DNA from: JAVBQO01 sp031548885
GTDB taxonomy: Bacteria; Patescibacteriota; Saccharimonadia; Saccharimonadales; Saccharimonadaceae
Direction of reading: 5' to 3'
Assembly: GCA_031548885.1 (NCBI GenBank)
Contig: JAVBQO010000001.1
Coordinates: 211,235-275,234 of the forward strand
DNA: 64,000 nt
Positions 1-8,054 of this stretch are shown here, piece after piece (positions within the stretch are counted from its first letter, which is position 1; every line of letters begins with the position of its first letter). The position numbers were made by a program, and so were the translations under genes. A model generated the notes under the pieces. That model was not told the origin of the DNA, ran no database searches, and saw only the letters and a list, made by a program, of their open reading frames with translations.

Positions 1-507
1 TTTTCGCGCCTGGTCAAAAATTTTTGCCAATACATCCATCGACCCAGCCATCGTCGACACATACAACCAGTCAGCTTTGACCTCTGACAAATCAAAGTTC
101 CGCGCGTCATAATGCGTGCTAGCACCGCGATACGTCAAAATGGTGCGTTCGCCGTTTGGCGCCAGCAACAGCACGGAATACCCCGTGTTGTACTTATCCG
201 AATACGAAACATGCGAAGTGTCAACACTCTCCATGTCCAGCGTCGCCAGCACCGCCGCGCCAGCCGGATCGCGCCCGACCGTGCCCATGAAAATCGAGTG
301 AAAACCGCCACGCGCAAATGTCGTTGCCGCGTTCGTCGCGCCGCCGCCCGTCGAGAATTCGATATTGTTGACGTCAGCTTTGGCACCAAGCGGTAATTTC
401 GCGAAACATTCGTCCGGGCTTTCGCACACCGGCGCGAACGCATCGCTATTGCTCATGAAAACATCCTGAACCGCCGAGCCAATTGATAGAAAAGTTGGTT
501 TTTTCAT
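1..507 (-). CDS. PfkB-family sugar/nucleoside kinase (C-terminus outside window)
   Basis: This is the N-terminal 169 residues of a ribokinase/PfkB-fold kinase, which phosphorylates a sugar or nucleoside with ATP in the cytoplasm. The start is an ATG at 507, directly after the stop of the aldolase gene. The N-terminal family signature is visible: a glycine-rich substrate-binding stretch GGGATNAA at about residues 54-61, followed by a G-x-V-G-R-D segment. The C-terminal catalytic DTxGAGD motif lies beyond the window edge. It is the last visible gene of the carbon operon, so a sugar-phosphate substrate is plausible, but the sequence does not decide between ribokinase, adenosine kinase or fructokinase. 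Confidence 0.85.
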   Translation of the reverse strand, partial: MKKPTFLSIGSAVQDVFMSNSDAFAPVCESPDECFAKLPLGAKADVNNIEFSTGGGATNAATTFARGGFHSIFMGTVGRDPAGAAVLATLDMESVDTSHVSYSDKYNTGYSVLLLAPNGERTILTYRGASTHYDARNFDLSEVKADWLYVSTMAGSMDVLAKIFDQARK

Positions 508-1413
508 TTATAGCACCGCTTTTCCGGCGCTGCCAAACGCCTGAATTTTTTCTTCGACGACATTTTGCACGGCCACGTAAACCGCTGGCATTAATTTGAC
601 GATGGCGTATTCGTCAGGGTTTTCGGTCAAAACCTTTTCCAGCGTTTTGCGAAAAGCGTAGCGCATGTCGCTGTTGATATTGATTTTTGACACGCCAATT
701 TCCGCCGCGTTTTGGAAATAATGCAGCGGCGTGCCCGACCCGCCGTGCAGCGAAATATTGCAGTCAATCGCGCTGCGAATTTCCGCCAGCAAATCCAAAT
801 CGAGTTGTTTCGGCACCGGATATTTGCCATGCAAATTCCCAATCGCCGCCGCGAATGTGTCGATGCCCGTTTCGCTCACAAATTTCGCAGCACCATCCGG
901 CGTCGAAAATGTTTTTTTGATCTTTTCATAATCGATTTCCTCGTTGTGAAGGTTCGACGAACCACCAAAATAATGCGGTTCCGATTCAACCAACGCGCCG
1001 GTAAATTTGGCATATTCGACGACTTCGCGGGTTTTCGCAATAATTTCCGCGTCGGTCGCGTCGTGATTCGCCTGCGAAATGTCGATGTGGATAAATTCGT
1101 AACCGACGTCGATGGCTTTTTTGGCGTTTTCGACGGTCGGCGAATGATCCAGGTTCAGATACATTTCGACGCCGTATTCTTCGCGGTAATTATCAACCAA
1201 ATCGCGCACGTTTTCCAGTCCCATAGCGTCAACTTCGCCTTGCGAAACTTCGACTAACACCGGCGAGTCCAGTTTTTGCGCCGCACGCGCGATCGCAATC
1301 AACGTTTCCTGATTGTCGATATTGAACGCACCAACGGCGAAATGTTGCTGGCGAGCGCGTTGCATCAAATGGCGGGCGCGTAGGGTTCGTTCACGAATTT
1401 CTCGAATTGTCAT
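508..1413 (-). CDS. fba: Class II fructose-bisphosphate/ketose-bisphosphate aldolase
   Basis: Zinc-dependent aldolase (301 residues) that cleaves or forms fructose-1,6-bisphosphate (or a related ketose bisphosphate) with dihydroxyacetone phosphate and glyceraldehyde-3-phosphate. Visible family motifs are LNLDHS (D89-H90, catalytic Asp and zinc His), GNLHGKYP (192-199, zinc His195), LHGGSG (222-227, zinc His223) and KININSD (243-249, phosphate binding). The ATG at 1413 has a strong AGGAGG site. It belongs to the operon with GAPDH, transketolase, epimerase and isomerase and would link the pentose branch to trioses. Tagatose-bisphosphate aldolase cannot be excluded. Confidence 0.93.
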   Translation of the reverse strand: MTIREIRERTLRARHLMQRARQQHFAVGAFNIDNQETLIAIARAAQKLDSPVLVEVSQGEVDAMGLENVRDLVDNYREEYGVEMYLNLDHSPTVENAKKAIDVGYEFIHIDISQANHDATDAEIIAKTREVVEYAKFTGALVESEPHYFGGSSNLHNEEIDYEKIKKTFSTPDGAAKFVSETGIDTFAAAIGNLHGKYPVPKQLDLDLLAEIRSAIDCNISLHGGSGTPLHYFQNAAEIGVSKININSDMRYAFRKTLEKVLTENPDEYAIVKLMPAVYVAVQNVVEEKIQAFGSAGKAVL

Positions 1414-1421
1414 AGCTCCTC

Positions 1422-1976
1422 CTATATCTCGATCACTTTATATTTATATACGTATTCAATTCGCGTCGGGCCGTGTTGACGCACGACATTTTCATCATCC
1501 GGATATGTGTGTCCATGCAATAGAATCCTCGGCGGAAAACGATCGATGTAACTTCGCAAACCATCGAAACCTTGGTGTGCAATTTCGTCTTCGTCGTTTA
1601 TACCGCGCGGTGGACAATGCGTGATAAAAATATCAACCGGTGGAAATTGCGAAAACATTTGCGACGCTTCGTCTTGCGTATACATAATCGCATCAGGATT
1701 CTGTTTATATCGCACACAACCTTGAAACCCGCCGAATTTCAGCCCGGCAAAATCCCACGTCGCCATATGTAAATTCGCAATCTGAAACTCATTCATATAG
1801 TTTCCACTGTCGTGGTTGCCGTAAACTCCAATTTTCGGAATATTTATGTATTCAAGCCCAATCAAATCTTCACGCGTCAGATCACCGAGCGTCATAATCA
1901 AATCGACAGGGTTTTCTGCAATGAATTTTACAAAATTCAGATGTGGGTTGCGATCAGCGATTGCGAGAATTTTCAT
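1422..1976 (-). CDS. Calcineurin-like metallophosphoesterase
   Basis: A 184-residue protein with most of the metallophosphoesterase motifs: GDL (31-33), GNHD (53-56), a late THCPP block (His120) and HGH (154-156), which normally hold two metal ions for phosphoester hydrolysis. The first motif, usually D-x-H, is atypical here: D8 is followed by R-N-P-H12, so the first metal site may be altered. It lies between the transketolase C subunit and the aldolase in the carbon operon, with an AAGGA site overlapping the end of the upstream gene. The substrate is unknown; a sugar-phosphate, nucleotide or regulatory phosphodiester are all possible. Confidence 0.8.
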   Translation of the reverse strand: MKILAIADRNPHLNFVKFIAENPVDLIMTLGDLTREDLIGLEYINIPKIGVYGNHDSGNYMNEFQIANLHMATWDFAGLKFGGFQGCVRYKQNPDAIMYTQDEASQMFSQFPPVDIFITHCPPRGINDEDEIAHQGFDGLRSYIDRFPPRILLHGHTYPDDENVVRQHGPTRIEYVYKYKVIEI

Positions 1977-1979
1977 ATT

Positions 1980-2975
1980 TTATAATCCTTCGTGATATTT
2001 TGGTATATTTTCGACAAAGTTTTTTACCGTATCGGCGATTTGCGAGCCGGTCAGGCCAAAAAATTCCAGCAATTCGCTCGGCGTGCCTGACTGACCAAAT
2101 TTATCCGGAACACCAATGCGTTTCAACGGCGTTGGCAGTTTTTCGCAGAGCAATTCTGCAACTGCGCCGCCGAAGCCGCCCGCGATTTGGGCTTCTTCAC
2201 ACGTCACGATGCGGCCGCATTTTTGCGCCGACGCCAAAATCGTCGATTCGTCCAGCGGCTTGATCGTCGGGACGTGCACAATTTCGGCGGAGATTCCCCG
2301 TGATTCCAATTCTTTGGCAGCAATCAACGCGTGATATGTCATTGATCCGGTTGTCACGATCGCCACGTCGTTGCCGTCGCGCAATTTGTATGCTTTGCCG
2401 ATTTCGAACGGCGAATTTTCCGTGCTGAAAATTGGCGCTTTTTCGCGTGCCAAACGGATATAGTTCGGCTGAGAATTTTCGGCCATCGCGATCGTGGCTT
2501 TTCGCGCTTCGATCGAATCGCCCGGCGCGATGACGACCATATTCGGTAACACGCGCATCAACGCGATATCCTCTAACGACTGGTGCGTGGCGCCGTCCGG
2601 CCCAACCGACACGCCGGCGTGCGAACCGACGATCTTGACCGGTTGATTATTCAGCGCGATCGTCGTGCGAATCTGCTCAAAATTGCGCCCCGGGCTAAAC
2701 GCCGCGTAACTGGAACAATACGGGATGTAACCCATGTGCGCCAAACCGCTCGACAGCGTCACGAGATTTTGCTCGCCGATTCCAACCTCGATAAATCGCT
2801 CCGGAAATTCTTCGGCGAATAAGTGCATCTGCGTCGATTCGGTCAAATCGGCCGACAACGCGACAACTTTCGGATTTGATGCGCCGAGTTTTTTCAAGCC
2901 AACGCCAAAACCTTTGCGGATCGGCTCTTGCGCAACATCGTCATCATATAACTTCGGATTTAATTCGTAGTTCAT
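1980..2975 (-). CDS. Transketolase, C-terminal subunit
   Basis: This 331-residue protein carries the pyrimidine-binding and C-terminal domains of transketolase, which with the neighbouring N subunit transfers two-carbon units between sugar phosphates using thiamine diphosphate. Motifs typical of the subunit are the FIEVGIGEQN stretch with the conserved cofactor-activating Glu, a GSHAGVSVGPDGATHQ block and a late GFGGAVAE segment. The ATG at 2975 overlaps the N-subunit stop as ATGA, which supports this start over an upstream in-frame ATG inside the neighbour. A two-gene transketolase is common in archaea, Firmicutes and CPR bacteria. Confidence 0.93.
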   Translation of the reverse strand: MNYELNPKLYDDDVAQEPIRKGFGVGLKKLGASNPKVVALSADLTESTQMHLFAEEFPERFIEVGIGEQNLVTLSSGLAHMGYIPYCSSYAAFSPGRNFEQIRTTIALNNQPVKIVGSHAGVSVGPDGATHQSLEDIALMRVLPNMVVIAPGDSIEARKATIAMAENSQPNYIRLAREKAPIFSTENSPFEIGKAYKLRDGNDVAIVTTGSMTYHALIAAKELESRGISAEIVHVPTIKPLDESTILASAQKCGRIVTCEEAQIAGGFGGAVAELLCEKLPTPLKRIGVPDKFGQSGTPSELLEFFGLTGSQIADTVKNFVENIPKYHEGL

Positions 2976-3817
2976 GCGCTCGCCTCGATCTGGCCGTTTA
3001 ATGTTCGCAATTTTCGCAAAGCCTCTTTCGCCTGCTCTGCGTTCGGCGGCATGCCGTGCCAACGATAATCGTATTCCATGAAATCGACGCCTTTGCCCGG
3101 AATCGTGTGCGCGATAATCACCGACGGTTTTTCGACGACGGCACGCGCTTCCGAACACGCGTCGATGTAACTTTCGATGTTGTTGCCGTCGACTTCGATG
3201 ACGTGCCAATTGAACGATTCCCATTTCGCGCGCAAATTTTCCAGCGGCATCACATCTTCGGTATTTCCGTCGATTTGAATGTTGTTGCGATCGACCGTCA
3301 CAATCAAATTGTGCAAATTATATTTCGCGGCGAACATAATTGCCTCCCAGTTATTGCCTTCGTCCAATTCGCCGTCGCCGGTCACGCAGTACACCCAACG
3401 ATTTTTCTGTTTGTTCAAGTTCTTGATCGCATACGCCATGCCGGCGGCTTGCGAAAGCCCCGAACCCAGCGGCCCCGAAGTCGTTTCCAACCATTCCAAT
3501 TTGTCGCGTTCCGGATGCCCCTGCAACCGCGAACCAAACTTTCGCAAAGTCATCAACTCCTCAACCGGAATCAGCCCCGCCTCGGCCATCGCCGCATATT
3601 GCACCGGACAACAATGCCCATTCGATAGCATGATAATATCGCGCTCGTCCCACTGCGAATTCGCCGGATCATAATTCGCAATCTCCAAATACAGTGCTGC
3701 GAAAATATCCGCTAGCCCCAGCGGCCCAGCCGAATGCCCGCTGCCAGCAGCCACCAGCATTTTGATGACATTTTGTCGGATATTGTTGGCATGAATCTGC
3801 AGTTGCGAAATCGTCAC
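2972..3817 (-). CDS. Transketolase, N-terminal (thiamine diphosphate) subunit
   Basis: A 281-residue protein with the thiamine-diphosphate-binding half of transketolase. The TPP motif GDGELDEG is at 147-154 followed by a downstream NN, and conserved active-site histidines H28, H68 and H101 are in their usual contexts (GSGHSAGPLG, SNGHCCP, GHPE). The start codon is GTG at 3817, overlapping the epimerase stop as GTGA. It pairs with the C subunit immediately downstream and together they form the non-oxidative pentose phosphate enzyme linking ribose-5-P and xylulose-5-P to glycolytic intermediates. Confidence 0.93.
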   Translation of the reverse strand: MTISQLQIHANNIRQNVIKMLVAAGSGHSAGPLGLADIFAALYLEIANYDPANSQWDERDIIMLSNGHCCPVQYAAMAEAGLIPVEELMTLRKFGSRLQGHPERDKLEWLETTSGPLGSGLSQAAGMAYAIKNLNKQKNRWVYCVTGDGELDEGNNWEAIMFAAKYNLHNLIVTVDRNNIQIDGNTEDVMPLENLRAKWESFNWHVIEVDGNNIESYIDACSEARAVVEKPSVIIAHTIPGKGVDFMEYDYRWHGMPPNAEQAKEALRKLRTLNGQIEASA

Positions 3818-4440
3818 AATTTGCTCCGTAATTCATCGTAGGCAATTTCCGGATCGTCGGCGTTCATTACCGCCGAGCCGACATTTATCACATCGATTCC
3901 GCCGTTTGCCAATTTTCGCACATTTTCCATGTTCGCACCGCCGTCCCAACCGATTTCAACATGCGGATTGATTTCGCGAATTTTCGCAACTTTCTCCAAA
4001 ACATTCAGATTCGCCGTGCCGCCCATTTCGCCCAGACTTCCAGCGAACAACAAAACGTGGTCGGCCGCTACGATCAACTCGCGGGCTTTTTCTGGCAAAG
4101 TTTCCGGCAACAACGCCACGCCAGATTTGATGCCAAATTTTCGCAAATGCTCCATCGTACCAATCAAATCACCGTCCGATTCCGCGTGCACAATCGCCAG
4201 GTGCGGGTTCAGCGACACAATCATTTCGATCCATTCAGTTGGTTTTCGCAACATCAAATGCAAATCAACCGTCCAATCTTCTGGCCAATAAATTTGGTTC
4301 AGGCTGACCGATGTCGGTTTCGCAAAATCGCCGTCCATAATATCGATTTGCACGCGCGTCGCGAAACGTTCCAAGCGCGAAAGTTGTCGCGAGAATTCGT
4401 CAGGCGTCGACGCCAAAATCGTTGGACAAATCGCCGTCAT
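3814..4440 (-). CDS. rpe: Ribulose-phosphate 3-epimerase-like protein
   Basis: A 208-residue TIM-barrel protein of the ribulose-phosphate epimerase family, interconverting ribulose-5-P and xylulose-5-P. Visible motifs are QIDIMDGDF (31-39), DLHLM (59-63, metal His61) and a late IGWDGG with the catalytic Asp. The usual H-x-D metal pair is Q31-x-D33 here, so one classical metal ligand is replaced by Gln, and the following HFVPN becomes DFAKP. The gene overlaps both neighbours by four bases. Context beside transketolase and RpiB strongly supports the pentose role, but altered specificity is possible (other hexulose epimerases share the fold). Confidence 0.85.
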   Translation of the reverse strand: MTAICPTILASTPDEFSRQLSRLERFATRVQIDIMDGDFAKPTSVSLNQIYWPEDWTVDLHLMLRKPTEWIEMIVSLNPHLAIVHAESDGDLIGTMEHLRKFGIKSGVALLPETLPEKARELIVAADHVLLFAGSLGEMGGTANLNVLEKVAKIREINPHVEIGWDGGANMENVRKLANGGIDVINVGSAVMNADDPEIAYDELRSKL

Positions 4441-4916
4441 TTCGACTTTTTGCCTCCGATGATGCCCAAAACCAATCGTAGTAGCAAAATCAGCGTCGCG
4501 AAAATTGGTGCCATAGCGATACCGCGAATCACGAACGTCGGCACTGTCACGACACTTGACCAGACGACGGCGATGGCAAAAACAATTTCGCTACCGAACA
4601 AAACAACACGATCCAAAGTCACGCTAATCGGCACACTTCGCGACATATTGACATACAATCCGTCATAAAACACAAACATAATTGAAACCATCAGCACGAT
4701 AAGCAATCCGCTGAGCAAATCGCTGCCGGCGCTGCTGCCAACATGCGACATGACGATCGTCAGAAATAACACGAACAAAACTGCGAAAACTGTCAGAAAA
4801 AGCCAGCGCGTGAACGTTCCCCAAAAACTCATTTCGCCGATTAATCGATGAAGCGTCAAGGGTTTGATTTTGCGTTTTGCGTTTTTCGCAGATTTTGCGG
4901 GTGGTTTTTTCGTCAT
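4437..4916 (-). CDS. Small polytopic membrane protein, unknown
   Basis: A protein of 159 residues with a lysine-rich N-terminus (about 20 residues) and about four hydrophobic segments. The ATG at 4916 is preferred over an upstream in-frame one at 4937 because it has a TAGGAAA site just before it; it starts right after the RpiB stop and its own end overlaps the epimerase start. No family is recognised. Its position inside a sugar-phosphate operon hints at a transport or membrane-anchoring role, but nothing in the sequence shows this. Confidence 0.75.
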   Translation of the reverse strand: MTKKPPAKSAKNAKRKIKPLTLHRLIGEMSFWGTFTRWLFLTVFAVLFVLFLTIVMSHVGSSAGSDLLSGLLIVLMVSIMFVFYDGLYVNMSRSVPISVTLDRVVLFGSEIVFAIAVVWSSVVTVPTFVIRGIAMAPIFATLILLLRLVLGIIGGKKSK

Positions 4917-4923
4917 GATTTTC

Positions 4924-5379
4924 CTATGATAATTCATCTAATTGTCGGTTGCGCCTGGCGTATCGTTCGGCATCGGCGAATGGCGTGTCTAGCCACGCGT
5001 CGATGATATCTTGCCAATATTGGTCGTCATCGTTTTCCAGCAAACGAGCCGGCAACGCCAGCACGTTCGCGTCGTTGTCGTTGCGCGACATCCTAGCTTC
5101 GTACGCGTCCCACACCACGACGGCGCGAATTCCGCGAAATCGATTGGCCGCGACCGCCATGCCCTGACCACCGCCGCACGCCAAGATCGCCCGCGGATCG
5201 TTGTCGTTTGAACCGATAACTTTCAAGGCCGCCGCCTGGGCAAATTGCGGGAAATCATCGCCTGGTTCCATCGTTTCGTTGCCGACGTCTTCGACATCAA
5301 TGCCGCGCTTGGACAGATACGCGAAAATCTTTTCTTTCAGGTCAAAACCCCGATGGTCGGCGCCGAGATATACTTTCAT
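4924..5379 (-). CDS. rpiB: RpiB/LacAB-type sugar-phosphate isomerase
   Basis: A 151-residue protein of the RpiB family, which interconverts ribose-5-P and ribulose-5-P. Family signatures are GADHRGF near the N-terminus, an active-site loop ACGGGQGMAVAANR with Cys68, GIRA, and SRNDNDANVLALP. Two departures are clear: the loop is usually CGTGIGMSIAAN, and the His of the R-x-H-N-D-A-N-V-L motif is Asp101 here. The Cys base is retained. It follows GAPDH by three bases and no ribosome site is visible, so it is probably translationally coupled. A related aldose-ketose isomerase activity is possible. Confidence 0.88.
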   Translation of the reverse strand: MKVYLGADHRGFDLKEKIFAYLSKRGIDVEDVGNETMEPGDDFPQFAQAAALKVIGSNDNDPRAILACGGGQGMAVAANRFRGIRAVVVWDAYEARMSRNDNDANVLALPARLLENDDDQYWQDIIDAWLDTPFADAERYARRNRQLDELS

Positions 5380-5382
5380 AAT

Positions 5383-6393
5383 TCAAACCGTTTTCGCCAC
5401 GTCCGCCGTTAATTCGACCAATCGATTGGAATAACCCCATTCGTTGTCATACCACGCCACGATTTTCAACATATCGCCGTCAACAACGTCGGTCAGCGGC
5501 AGATCAACCACGCACGATGAAGCATTGCCGATGAAATCGCTCGACACCAATTCTTCGTCGGTAATGTCAAGGATTCCTTGATAATACGGTTCTTTGGCGG
5601 CAGTACGGAAAATTTCGTTGACTTCATCGACCGTGGTTTTTCGTTTCAGCATGACGACGAAATCGCTGATCGATACGATTGAGGTCGGCACGCGCAAACT
5701 GGCGCCGCCGAATTTGCCTTTGAGCGACGGAATAACTTCGGCAGCAGCGATCGAAGCGCCGGTCGAGGTCGGGATAATGTTGGTGGCAGCGTTGCGGGCG
5801 CGGCGCGGGTCTTTGTGTGGCCCGTCCAGCAAATTCTGGTCCGACGTGTAGGAGTGAATCGTCGTCATCATGGCTTTTTGGACGCCGAAATTGTTTTCCA
5901 AAATCGCCATTACCGGCGAAATACAGTTGGTCGTGCATGAAGCGTTGCTGATGACGTCGCCGGTGTCGCCAATCTGTTCGTCGTTGACGCCGAGCACGAT
6001 GGTTTTCGCACCGTCGCCCTTTGCAGGCGCCGACAGAACGACTTTTTTGGCGCCCGCTGTGATGTGCGCCTTTGCTTTGGCGGGATCGACGAACCGGCCG
6101 GTTGATTCAATGACCACATCGACGCCCAATTCTTTCCACGGTAATTTCGCCGGATCAGATTCAGCCAACGCTTTAACTTTGACGTCGTCAACAATAATAT
6201 GGTTGTCGTCGTAGCCAACAATTGGATCGTACGTGCCGTATGTCGAATCGTATTTCAACAGATGCGCCAACGTTTTGTTGTCGGTCAAATCATTTACCGC
6301 CACTATTTCGATATCGCTGCGACCCCACGCGATTTTGAACGCGTTGCGACCAATGCGTCCGAAACCGTTAATCGCGATTTTTACTTTTGCCAT
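5383..6393 (-). CDS. gap: Glyceraldehyde-3-phosphate dehydrogenase, type I
   Basis: Phosphorylating GAPDH (336 residues) that oxidises glyceraldehyde-3-P to 1,3-bisphosphoglycerate. The N-terminal GFGRIGR NAD-binding motif, catalytic Cys153 in NASCTTNC, catalytic His180 in TTIHSYTSDQ and the R-RAARN-type phosphate-binding block are all present; length is standard. It is the first gene of the operon, with a GGGAGG site just upstream of the ATG at 6393 and a promoter region shared with the divergent rel gene. It joins the pentose phosphate and triose reactions encoded downstream to lower glycolysis. Confidence 0.97.
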   Translation of the reverse strand: MAKVKIAINGFGRIGRNAFKIAWGRSDIEIVAVNDLTDNKTLAHLLKYDSTYGTYDPIVGYDDNHIIVDDVKVKALAESDPAKLPWKELGVDVVIESTGRFVDPAKAKAHITAGAKKVVLSAPAKGDGAKTIVLGVNDEQIGDTGDVISNASCTTNCISPVMAILENNFGVQKAMMTTIHSYTSDQNLLDGPHKDPRRARNAATNIIPTSTGASIAAAEVIPSLKGKFGGASLRVPTSIVSISDFVVMLKRKTTVDEVNEIFRTAAKEPYYQGILDITDEELVSSDFIGNASSCVVDLPLTDVVDGDMLKIVAWYDNEWGYSNRLVELTADVAKTV

Positions 6394-6433
6394 TCGTGCC
6401 CTCCCGTTAGGTTATTAGCATAACTGCATTCAT

Positions 6434-6462
6434 TTTACCACTTTTCGCGAACGATATATACT
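6434..6462 (+). promoter_or_regulatory. rel promoter, leaderless type
   Basis: TTTACC at 6434-6439, a 17-base spacer and TATACT at 6457-6462. The predicted transcription start (seven bases after the -10 end) is 6469, the A of the rel ATG. No ribosome binding site is present. Confidence 0.7.
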
Positions 6463-6468
6463 ATATGA

Positions 6469-7950
6469 ATGAAGAAGTCGCAGCTGCTAGCCATCGCCAA
6501 AGATCAATACGATGAAAACCAGATCACCGAACTGGCTGCGGCGATTGATATGGCAACGCGAGCTCACGCTGGCCAAAAGCGAAAGAGCGGCGAGCCATAC
6601 ATCATCCATCCGTTAGCCGTCGCCGCCACGCTGATTGATTGGGGCATGGACATCGACACGGTTTTGGCCGGCGTTTTGCACGACACGGTCGAGGATACCA
6701 ATTTGACGCTGCCCGAGATCGAAAATCAATTCGGCCGCGACGTGGCGTTTTTGGTTGACGGCGTGACCAAGATTTCGCAGGCACGCGCCGGCATGCGCGA
6801 AATCGATTCGTATTTGCCGCAGACGAAGGACAACTTGACGAAATTATTGGTCGCCGTTGGTCAAGACGTACGTGTCATCATCATCAAACTGGCTGATCGT
6901 TTGCACAATTTGCAAACTTTGCGGTTTCAGCCGCCGGACAAACAGCGCAAAATCGCCCGCGAAAGTTTGGAAGTTTTCGCACCGCTAGCCGACCGTTTAA
7001 ACATGGGACGCGTTCGCGTGCAAATCGAGGAAATCAGCTTTTCATATCTGGCGCCCACTAGATTTCAGCATTTACGCAAAGAAATGAAACGGCGGCTGGG
7101 ACGCGCCAGCAAAAAACTTGACCACGTGCGCGAAACCGTCAAAACGGAGTTGCGTCAAAACGACATCACGTTTACGATGGACGGCCGCGTCAAATCGGTT
7201 TATTCGCTACACAAAAAATTGGGCAAGGTCGATGACATCGACGCGATTTACGATCTGATCGCGCTGCGAATTATCGTCGCCGACAAAAACACTTGTTATC
7301 AAGTTCTGGGAATTTTGCACGCGCTATACAAACCGATGTTCGAACGGATCAAAGATTACATCGCCATGCCGAAACAAAACGGTTATCAGTCGCTTCACAC
7401 GACAGTGATTACGCCTGAAAAACAAATCGTCGAATTCCAAATTCGCACAGAACAAATGCACGAATACGCCGAACGTGGGTTGGCGGCCAGTTTTCACTAT
7501 AACGAGCAAAAATTGACCGACGCCTACCGCCACGGCCACATCGCCGCCATGCCGGCCGATTTGCACTGGATTCGCGAGTTGCAAGAAGTCGCCGCCAAAC
7601 TGCGAGCTGGCGAAAACGCCGACGTGCGAAAAATGAAAATCAATCTGTTTTCGGATCGGATTTTCGTCTATACGCCACGTGGCGACATTTTCGATTTGCC
7701 AGACGACGCGCTACCGCTGGATTTCGCCTACCGCGTGCATTCCGACATCGGCAAAAACGCCCATTCGTTCAAAGTCAACGGGCGCGGCGTCAGTTTCGAC
7801 ACGCCGCTCAAATCCGGCGACGTCGTCGAAGTTATCACGCGCCGCAATGTCAAGCCGAATTCCGGCTGGTTGTCGCGCATTCGCACGCCACACGCGCGAA
7901 ACAAAATTCGCGCCCAGTTGAAAAAAATGTCGACGTCCAAAGAAAAATAG
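6469..7950 (+). CDS. rel: (p)ppGpp synthetase/hydrolase, RelA/SpoT family, short form
   Basis: A 493-residue Rel protein making and probably degrading (p)ppGpp, the stringent-response alarmone. The HD hydrolase domain (about 25-180) keeps H47 and the H71-D72 pair in LHDTVEDT; the synthetase domain (about 225-345) has the RVKSVYSLHKKL and YQSLHTTV motifs; a TGS domain follows (about 395-455). The protein stops there, lacking the helical, zinc-finger and ACT regulatory domains of full-length Rel (usually 700 or more residues). This shortened form is compatible with reduced genomes. The gene is monocistronic and divergent from GAPDH, starting directly at the predicted +1. Confidence 0.95.
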   Translation: MKKSQLLAIAKDQYDENQITELAAAIDMATRAHAGQKRKSGEPYIIHPLAVAATLIDWGMDIDTVLAGVLHDTVEDTNLTLPEIENQFGRDVAFLVDGVTKISQARAGMREIDSYLPQTKDNLTKLLVAVGQDVRVIIIKLADRLHNLQTLRFQPPDKQRKIARESLEVFAPLADRLNMGRVRVQIEEISFSYLAPTRFQHLRKEMKRRLGRASKKLDHVRETVKTELRQNDITFTMDGRVKSVYSLHKKLGKVDDIDAIYDLIALRIIVADKNTCYQVLGILHALYKPMFERIKDYIAMPKQNGYQSLHTTVITPEKQIVEFQIRTEQMHEYAERGLAASFHYNEQKLTDAYRHGHIAAMPADLHWIRELQEVAAKLRAGENADVRKMKINLFSDRIFVYTPRGDIFDLPDDALPLDFAYRVHSDIGKNAHSFKVNGRGVSFDTPLKSGDVVEVITRRNVKPNSGWLSRIRTPHARNKIRAQLKKMSTSKEK

Positions 7951-7978
7951 CTTTTCGCAAACAATCTGAAATTGCCTA

Positions 7979-8007
7979 TTGCAAATATTCGTTAGTTATG
8001 TTATTGT
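7979..8007 (+). promoter_or_regulatory. Sortase gene promoter
   Basis: TTGCAA at 7979-7984, a 17-base spacer and TATTGT at 8002-8007. The predicted transcript would carry a leader of about 40 bases ending in a GGAGA site before the ATG at 8055. Confidence 0.5.
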
Positions 8008-8054
8008 GAATAAAAGCACGAGGGACGTGTTTTTTTGTTTTGGAGAAATTTTAG

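Noticed and set aside
2972..3817. UGA recoding as in Gracilibacteria/Absconditabacteria
   Set aside because: UGA ends several genes in ATGA/GTGA overlaps and no gene needs UGA read as an amino acid.
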